Shown here piece by piece: positions 1 through 4,463 of a stretch of DNA of 7,268 bases. A program made the position numbers and the translations under genes. Below the pieces are notes generated by a model. The model was not told the origin of the DNA. It did no database searches and saw only the letters and a list, made by a program, of their open reading frames with translations. Source of the DNA: an uncultured Lachnospiraceae bacterium (lineage in GTDB: Bacteria > Bacillota > Clostridia > Lachnospirales > Lachnospiraceae); contig CAKRWX010000120.1 of NCBI GenBank assembly GCA_934418055.1, positions 1 to 7,268 on the forward strand. The letters run 5' to 3'. Position 1 is the first letter of the stretch; each line of letters starts with the position of its first letter.

Positions 1-57
1 TTCTTTTGGTTTCCCTGACAGGAGTTTTGCCTTGCGGCTCCCTCGCTATCAGCTTAT
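1..57 (-). other. leader of the off-window leftward transcript, with a small GNRA hairpin
   Basis: Downstream of the promoter at 64-98 the minus strand has no ATG before the window ends. It contains GCC-GCAA-GGC (38-29), a three-pair hairpin with a GNRA tetraloop, nested between AGGGAG and CTCCT arms (43-38 and 24-20). I do not recognise a named riboswitch. The structure could be the start of a longer leader or just the region before a start codon off the edge. Confidence 0.35.
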
Positions 58-63
58 GTCTGC

Positions 64-98
64 ATTATAATCAAACGAGGGTCGTCAAACAATGGGCA
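64..98 (-). promoter_or_regulatory. promoter for a gene beyond the left edge, twin of the tctC promoter
   Basis: Minus strand: TTGTTT (92-87), 17-base spacer, perfect TATAAT (69-64). The -35 lies inside TGCCCATTGTTT (98-87), differing at one base from TGCCGATTGTTT at the tctC promoter, with the same spacer length and the same -35 and -10 hexamers. Transcription would start near 57 and leave the window leftward. A closer TTGACG would give only a 13-base spacer and is less likely to be the -35. Confidence 0.75.
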
Positions 99-141
99 GA
101 ATGTCCAAATTCAAGATTTAAAATGATGCAAATGTGATATT

Positions 142-195
142 TTTTCATTTTTATTTCACTTTTATTTCATATAGCATCATTTCAATCTCATTTCA
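142..195 (-). repeat. array of TGAAAT-type repeats upstream of the left-edge promoter (putative operator array)
   Basis: On the minus strand TGAAAT occurs at 190-195, 179-184, 164-169 and 153-158, with TGAAAA at 142-147. The spacings are 11, 15, 11 and 11 bases, close to one helical turn. The nearest repeat starts 78 bases from the -10 box at 64-69, the same distance as in the tctC array. More TGAAAA copies occur in the AT-rich stretch 221-250. Bases 196-253, between this array and the RraA-like stop, hold no other feature I can support. Confidence 0.6.
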
Positions 196-253
196 GGTTC
201 AGAGGAAAAATTCATACAACTCATTTTTCATTTATGATATCTTTTTTCATTTT

Positions 254-985
254 TTATTTATAAATTCCCTTCATGATATCAGCCAGCTCCAGCGGATCGG
301 TGGTCTGGCGCATCTTTGCCATGCGGGCACTGTCAAAGTTGCGGATCTCTTTTGCTTTTTCTAGCACCTCTTTCAGATACTTGCGTGGGAATTTCACAGC
401 TCCACTCTCATCCATATGAACAATCTCCATCGGAGCTACATCCATGCCGCACATGCTGACAGGTACATTCACCGCCTCAATGGTCATAGTGCCGTGGCCT
501 GCAACGGTTCCAGGGAACATACACTGTACTTTCATCGGGCGCATCTCATCGATATCCCTTGCAGGAGCATCTCCAATGACGCCCACTACACCAAGCTGTC
601 TGAAGGCTGTCATCATATTGCCGCCGATCAGCGCGTTCCGGTTCTTCATTCTCTCAGAGAAGTTTTCTTTCAGGAACAGGATAACCGGTCCCTCTGCCTC
701 TGCAATCTCCACCAGAATATCCTTAAACTCCAGGCGTTTGAACGCCGGATCCACCATTCCGTAAACCGCTGTCACCGCATAACCACACCGCGGCCCAAGC
801 TCCGGATACAGGCATCTCAAACGGTTATCCGTATACCAATTTACCTGCTGCGGATCATACAAACCCAGACATGCGCTCATAGCCGGATACGTTGCCACCA
901 CGTTGGTGATGGTAGGCGTATCAAACTCCTCCAGTTCCTTCATGATTTTGATTTCTTCCTCTCTTGTCAGTATTTCTCTTGCCAT
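254..985 (-). CDS. RraA-like / 4-hydroxy-4-methyl-2-oxoglutarate aldolase-family protein
   Basis: This 243-residue cytosolic protein belongs to the RraA/HMG-aldolase fold. Enzymes of the family use a divalent metal to cleave 4-hydroxy-2-oxo acids to pyruvate or to decarboxylate oxaloacetate; E. coli RraA instead binds RNase E. Visible features: FDTPTITNVV (21-30) in place of the common DTATVSDAL start, GGNMMTAFRQLGVVGVIGD (121-139) and RD at 143-144, the Arg/Asp pair that binds substrate and metal in the aldolases. The C-terminal barrel strand is GMDVAPMEIVHMDESGAVKFP (positions 180-200, key residues P185, E187, D192), followed by a helical tail to 243, longer than bacterial RraA of about 160 residues. 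The usual VVDGxxRD reads VIGDAPARD, so it is a divergent branch. ATG 985 has AAGGAGGA five bases ahead. Position after a carboxylate transporter favours an enzyme over an RNase E regulator, but the substrate is unknown. No clear terminator follows. Confidence 0.85.
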   Translation of the reverse strand: MAREILTREEEIKIMKELEEFDTPTITNVVATYPAMSACLGLYDPQQVNWYTDNRLRCLYPELGPRCGYAVTAVYGMVDPAFKRLEFKDILVEIAEAEGPVILFLKENFSERMKNRNALIGGNMMTAFRQLGVVGVIGDAPARDIDEMRPMKVQCMFPGTVAGHGTMTIEAVNVPVSMCGMDVAPMEIVHMDESGAVKFPRKYLKEVLEKAKEIRNFDSARMAKMRQTTDPLELADIMKGIYK

Positions 986-1003
986 ATTTTTCCTCCTTCA
1001 GAA

Positions 1004-1045
1004 TAACAAAAACAGGAGCACAGATTTTCTCTACACTCCTGTTTT
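1004..1045 (-). terminator. intrinsic terminator/attenuator between tctA and the RraA-like gene
   Basis: Minus-strand stem AAAACAGGAG (1045-1036) with CTCCTGTTTT (1018-1009), 17-base interior containing a small AGA/TCT inner pairing, then a T run continuing into TTGTT. It lies between the tctA stop (1063) and the next start (985). The GC part is only about five pairs, so it is probably leaky. As at the tctC/tctB junction, the descending arm (CTCCT) is complementary to the ribosome site of the following gene (998-992). Confidence 0.7.
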
Positions 1046-1062
1046 CAAATCAAATTACATCA

Positions 1063-2583
1063 TTATGCTGCAGCCTTTGTTTCTTTGGACTTCTTATAAG
1101 TGCCGTATGCGGTATAAACAACCGCGATTACGGTACTGATCAGGAAGAATGCTGCAATCGGAGACTGGATGATCGGCAGAAAGCTTCCGTCCGTCTTCAT
1201 CAGAGACCTTCTTAAGTAGGTTTCCAGTGATGGGGCCAGAATGAATCCGACAACCAACGGGGCCAACGGATATTTATGTTTCTTCAGAATGTATCCAAGC
1301 ACACCAAACAGTACCATGATGAAGATATCCAGTACGTTGTTATTTGCACAGTAAGAACCAACGAAGCAGCATACGATAACTACCGGAAGCAGCAGAGTGG
1401 ACGGAATCGACAGCATCTTGGTAAACAGCGGAAGTCCGAAATACTCAATCAGGAAAAATGCTATGTTCGCTACAATGAAGGTCGCGAGGATTGCATATAC
1501 CAGAGCACCGCTGGTCTTAAACAGAAGCGGACCAGGAATCACATCGTGCATCTGGAAACCAGCCAGGATAACCGAGGTTGCATTATCACCAGGAATACCA
1601 AGGGTCAGCAGAATGATAACTGCACCACCGACTGTTGCATTATTTGCTGTTTCAGATGCAACGACACCATCAACCACACCTGTCCCAAACTTTTCCGGAT
1701 ATTTGGACGTTTTTTTCGCATAAGAGTATGCCATCAGATTGCTGACATTTCCACCAAGACCCGGAAGAATGCCAATCACAAGTCCGATCAATGCGCAAGG
1801 AATTGCTGTTTTTAAATGGAAGAAAAATTCCTTAACAGAAATACCAAAACCCTTTACTTTGTTCTGTACAATTGTTTCATCTGGTGCTGCACCACCCATT
1901 GCAGCCGAATTATCTTTTTTGTTCTTTGCAGTCATCATAATCTGAGATACCGCAAACAAACCAATCAGAACCGGTACCAGGCTGAAACCGTTTGCCAGTT
2001 TGTTGATACCGAATGTATAACGATAATAAGAGCTTAAGCTGTCGGTTCCTACAAAACCAAGAGCAACACCCATCAGGCAGGATAACAGGCCCTTGGTCAT
2101 ACTTCCCTCAGACAGTGCAGATACGGTAGTCAACGCAAACAGGATGATTGCAAAGTAATCGTACGAGCTGAATTTTAATGCAACCCGTGCAATGTACGGT
2201 CCTACAAAAGACAGTACCAGAGCACCGAAGATACCGCCAATGAAGGAGAACAGCACTGCGGTTCCCAATGCTTTTTTCGCCTCGCCCTTCTGAGCCATCG
2301 GATAACCATCAAAACAGGTTGCAATGGAAGACGGGGTACCCGGAATGCCAAGCAGGATTGCGGAGATCAGGCCGCCAGAACATCCGCCTACATAGACTGC
2401 CATCAGAAATGAAATACCGTTTACCGGCTCCATGCCAAATGTAAACGGAAGCATGATCGCAAGTGCAGTAAATGCAGATAAGCCCGGAAGCGCACCGATA
2501 ACCAATCCACCAAACACACCGCCGACAATCAGCGCCAGCGTAACTGGATTCATAATTGAAACAAATCCCTGTAATAACTCCAT
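1063..2583 (-). CDS. tctA: TctA-family large permease subunit of the TTT transporter
   Basis: This 506-residue multi-pass membrane protein is the transport channel of the TTT system, importing carboxylates with an ion gradient. Its length is standard. Family hallmarks occur in two related halves: GALPGLSA (30-37), LLGIPGTPSS (77-86) and FDGYPMAQKG (91-100) in the first; ILPGLGGN (272-279), ASETANNATVGG (309-320), LTLGIPGDNAT (326-336) and GPLLF (351-355) in the second. The internal duplication of PGL and GIPG motifs is normal for TctA. A charged cytosolic-type loop lies near 218-245. The C-terminus is short and basic (YKKSKETKAAA). Start: AAGGAGGAG about 6 bases before ATG 2583, directly after the tctB stop. 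It is followed by an intrinsic terminator and then the RraA-like gene. Confidence 0.97.
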   Translation of the reverse strand: MELLQGFVSIMNPVTLALIVGGVFGGLVIGALPGLSAFTALAIMLPFTFGMEPVNGISFLMAVYVGGCSGGLISAILLGIPGTPSSIATCFDGYPMAQKGEAKKALGTAVLFSFIGGIFGALVLSFVGPYIARVALKFSSYDYFAIILFALTTVSALSEGSMTKGLLSCLMGVALGFVGTDSLSSYYRYTFGINKLANGFSLVPVLIGLFAVSQIMMTAKNKKDNSAAMGGAAPDETIVQNKVKGFGISVKEFFFHLKTAIPCALIGLVIGILPGLGGNVSNLMAYSYAKKTSKYPEKFGTGVVDGVVASETANNATVGGAVIILLTLGIPGDNATSVILAGFQMHDVIPGPLLFKTSGALVYAILATFIVANIAFFLIEYFGLPLFTKMLSIPSTLLLPVVIVCCFVGSYCANNNVLDIFIMVLFGVLGYILKKHKYPLAPLVVGFILAPSLETYLRRSLMKTDGSFLPIIQSPIAAFFLISTVIAVVYTAYGTYKKSKETKAAA

Positions 2584-2597
2584 GATTGCTCCTCCTT

Positions 2598-3092
2598 CTA
2601 GTAAAATAATGCGCCTTCTGGAAGCTTAATACTGAATACATTCCAGAATACGGTATTTAAGAATATTGGAACAATGACAGCTACCAGAACCAGAATGACG
2701 ATTTTCTTTTTGTCTTTTAGTTCATCTTTTCTCATGAGCACAACACCTTCAAAAAGAAGATATAAAATAGAAGTAAGCGTGAAGCCGATTCCCAGCACCA
2801 ACAGATAGTATGCAAACAATGCAACGGTAGTCAGCAGAAACGGACAGTTCAGTTTTGCAGCTTCTTTTTCTTCCTTTACACCAACATCCTTCAGTTTCTT
2901 TAGCTCACCCGCAGCACTGAGCAGCTGAAAAATGGAAAGAATCCCAATCAGAACAGCTACGACTCTCGGGAAGAATCTGGAACCAAGAATATCGGATGTA
3001 GTTGCCGGAATCCAGTAGGAGCCGGCAAAAATAAATACTCCGAACAGAAAGAATACGATTGAAGAGTAAATATCATTGCGTTTTTCTTTCAT
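2598..3092 (-). CDS. tctB: TctB-family small membrane subunit of the TTT transporter
   Basis: This 164-residue integral membrane protein is the size expected for TctB, the poorly conserved small subunit that partners TctA. Hydrophobic segments lie at about 11-30, 42-60, 83-120 (long enough for two passes split near G101-G103) and 130-150, with a charged Lys/Glu-rich loop at 62-80 and another at 121-130. The segment RFFPRVVAVLIGILSI (39-54) and the C-terminal NVFSIKLPEG (151-160) match the family pattern. Start: AGGAGG six bases before ATG 3092. The stop codon lies 14 bases before the tctA start, with the tctA ribosome site filling the gap, which suggests translational coupling. The call rests on hydropathy, size and position between tctC and tctA. 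Confidence 0.92.
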   Translation of the reverse strand: MKEKRNDIYSSIVFFLFGVFIFAGSYWIPATTSDILGSRFFPRVVAVLIGILSIFQLLSAAGELKKLKDVGVKEEKEAAKLNCPFLLTTVALFAYYLLVLGIGFTLTSILYLLFEGVVLMRKDELKDKKKIVILVLVAVIVPIFLNTVFWNVFSIKLPEGALFY

Positions 3093-3117
3093 GATTATCC
3101 TCCTATGCTACATTTAA

Positions 3118-3157
3118 AGAAAAAACAGGAGGGACAATAAAGTTATATCGTCCCTCC
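3118..3157 (-). terminator. intrinsic terminator/attenuator between tctC and tctB
   Basis: Minus-strand stem GGAGGGAC (3157-3150) with GTCCCTCC (3135-3128), 14-base loop, then TGTTTTTTCTTT. It lies 17 bases after the tctC stop and 25 bases before the tctB start, so partial termination would give more receptor than membrane subunits. The descending arm ends in CCTCCT, which is also complementary to the AGGAGG of tctB (3104-3099). Confidence 0.85.
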
Positions 3158-3174
3158 CGCATCTTATATCCGAA

Positions 3175-4236
3175 TTACTGCTGAGCCAGGAACGCATCCT
3201 TGTACGGAAGGAGTCCATCCTCATACATCTTGTTTGCGAAATCCTGTGCTTCCTGTCCCTTCATGAAGTCTACAGTCAGATAGTAGCCTTCTACAGTAGA
3301 AACAAACTCCGGATCCTCACAAACCTTCTCGATTACATCTGCAAGAGCGTCAACGGTCTCATCCGGGACCTCCGGACCGGTACCTACCCAGAAGAACTTG
3401 CTAAAGTCGATATCTGCTAAGCCGTAATCAGATGCCATCGGAACATCCGGAAGCAGGTCGTTCTTCTCTGCACCTAACAGGCACAGCGGAATGAACTCGC
3501 CGGTGCTGAAGTAGTCAGTAGCCAGTGCGTAGGAGATATTGATGACATCAGTCTGCTCGCCAAGCAGTGCTGTCATCTTTGCTGCGTTGTTGCCGACATC
3601 TACAAATTTCAGGTTTGCATCCCATTTCTCGTTCATGGCGATGCCACAAATCTGGTTGGAAGCACCGATTTTTCCACCATACTCGATAGAGTTCGGAGCT
3701 GCCTGGGAAGCTGACAGCAAATCTTCCAGAGTATTCCATCCGGAATTCTTATTAACTGCAAGTACTGTTGTATTATCGATCAACGGAATTGCCACCGTTT
3801 TAAAGCTGTCAATATTAATTTGAGAACTGCCCTGCATATACGGTACAAACAAATCCGTTCCGTTTACGACCAGCGTGGTTCCGTCCGGTTTTGCATCCAG
3901 GCACTCCTGCATACCCATAACGGTTGCCCCGCCATCTACGTTTTTAACAACAACATTAACGCCTGCATATTTCTGCATGTACTGTGCCAGAAGACGGGTG
4001 TTTCTATCGGTATCACCGCCTGCCTTAACCGGACAGATCAGGGTGATAGTATCTTTAAACTCGTAATCAGAAGCTGCTGCTTCAGAGCCTGCCTCAGCCT
4101 TAGTTTCCTCTGCTGCTTCAGTGCTCTCTGCTTTCGGTGCTGCAGTGGTCTCTGCTGCCTTCTGAGAGCCACAGCCAGCCAGCATGGATGCCGCCATTGC
4201 TGTTCCGAGTACTACGCTTGCAATTCTCTTTTTCAT
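3175..4236 (-). CDS. tctC: TctC-family (Bug) tripartite tricarboxylate transporter solute-binding lipoprotein
   Basis: This is the extracytoplasmic receptor of the TTT importer, 353 residues, anchored to the outer face of the membrane. Residues 1-21 are a lipoprotein signal (MKKRI, hydrophobic core, lipobox LAG-C with Cys22). An Ala/Glu/Thr-rich flexible linker follows (about 25-56), typical of Gram-positive lipoproteins. The Bug fold starts near TITLICPVKAGGDTD (63-77; the AGGxxD turn contacts the ligand carboxylate in this family), then VVVKNVDGGA (95-104), the AKPDGTTLVV segment (115-124) and VAVNKNSGWNTLEDLL-like features of the second lobe. Start: GGAGGT six bases before ATG 4236. It is the first gene of the operon, followed 17 bases after its stop by an intrinsic terminator, which should make it the most abundant subunit. 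The family is certain. The ligand is unknown; TTT receptors bind citrate, other di- and tricarboxylates, aromatic acids and more. Confidence 0.95.
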   Translation of the reverse strand: MKKRIASVVLGTAMAASMLAGCGSQKAAETTAAPKAESTEAAEETKAEAGSEAAASDYEFKDTITLICPVKAGGDTDRNTRLLAQYMQKYAGVNVVVKNVDGGATVMGMQECLDAKPDGTTLVVNGTDLFVPYMQGSSQINIDSFKTVAIPLIDNTTVLAVNKNSGWNTLEDLLSASQAAPNSIEYGGKIGASNQICGIAMNEKWDANLKFVDVGNNAAKMTALLGEQTDVINISYALATDYFSTGEFIPLCLLGAEKNDLLPDVPMASDYGLADIDFSKFFWVGTGPEVPDETVDALADVIEKVCEDPEFVSTVEGYYLTVDFMKGQEAQDFANKMYEDGLLPYKDAFLAQQ

Positions 4237-4271
4237 AATGTTACCTCCATTGATATCATTTAAGAAACTGT

Positions 4272-4295
4272 AAACATATTTGAATCATTATGTTT
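4272..4295 (-). promoter_or_regulatory. inverted repeat in the tctC leader
   Basis: AAACATA (4295-4289) and TATGTTT (4278-4272) form a 7-bp inverted repeat with a 10-base interior, within the predicted untranslated leader of tctC. A looser pair, TGTAAA/TTTACA, encloses it. It could be a weak RNA hairpin or a repressor site downstream of the start. It is AT-rich, so chance is possible. Confidence 0.3.
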
Positions 4296-4315
4296 CGTTC
4301 GTCTTTACATGCGTC

Positions 4316-4350
4316 ATTATACCGTGAGGATTTGGGCAAAACAATCGGCA
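4316..4350 (-). promoter_or_regulatory. tctC operon promoter with conserved TGCCGATTGTTT element
   Basis: Minus strand: TTGTTT (4344-4339) as a weak -35, a 17-base spacer, then a perfect TATAAT (4321-4316). The -35 lies within TGCCGATTGTTT (4350-4339), which recurs with one change at 98-87 before another TATAATG. A T8 run (4364-4357 on the minus strand) lies just upstream and may act as an UP-like or bending element. Expected transcription start is near 4309, leaving a leader of about 70 bases. The poor -35 suits an activator-dependent promoter. Confidence 0.8.
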
Positions 4351-4393
4351 AAGATACAAAAAAAACGCGCTGCTGCTAGTCAGTCTGCCTACC

Positions 4394-4453
4394 ATTTCAT
4401 GTTTTATTTCACCTTGTCTTTCAATCATTTCAGCACCGTTATTTCCTGTTTCA
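4394..4453 (-). repeat. array of TGAAAT-type repeats upstream of the tctC promoter (putative operator array)
   Basis: On the minus strand TGAAAT or close variants start (low-coordinate end) at 4394, 4406, 4418 (TGAAAG), 4427 and 4448 (TGAAAC). The spacings are 12, 12, 9 and 21 bases. The array begins directly after the regulator stop codon and ends 78 bases from the -10 box of the tctC promoter. The order of flanking bases (CTGAAATGA-TTGAAA, then TGAAATAAAA, then TGAAAT) is nearly repeated at 142-195. Binding by the adjacent Fis-type HTH regulator is inference. Confidence 0.6.
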
Positions 4454-4463
4454 TTTTTTAGTA

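Noticed and set aside
142..195. Repeat array considered as CRISPR
   Set aside because: The repeats are six bases with 5-9-base gaps and no cas genes nearby; this fits protein-binding sites only.
134..364. Plus-strand open frame of 76 codons over the AT-rich left region
   Set aside because: Phe/Ile/Ser-rich translation of the ATTTCA repeats and the end of the RraA-like gene; no ribosome site.
416..1006. Plus-strand open frame of about 196 codons, and a shorter one at 444-764
   Set aside because: Both lie antisense to the well-supported RraA-like gene, lack ribosome sites, and translate to low-quality sequence with no recognisable domain.
1276..1815. Plus-strand open frame of about 179 codons opposite tctA
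   Set aside because: It is antisense to conserved TctA motifs and is rich in Cys, His and Asn as expected from a shadow frame.
3820..4263. Plus-strand open frame opposite the tctC signal peptide
   Set aside because: It is Cys-rich because it reads the complement of the Ala/Glu-rich linker; no ribosome site and no domain.
4334..4350. Possible sigma-54 promoter TGCCGATTGTTTTGCC before tctC
   Set aside because: The required GG of the -24 element is GC here, and the TTGC at -12 is absent from the otherwise matching left-edge promoter; the conserved part is the TATAAT-type promoter.
4357..4380. GC-rich stretch plus T8 considered as the terminator of the regulator gene
   Set aside because: No self-complementary stem can be formed directly upstream of the T run on the minus strand; it is treated as an A/T tract near the promoter.
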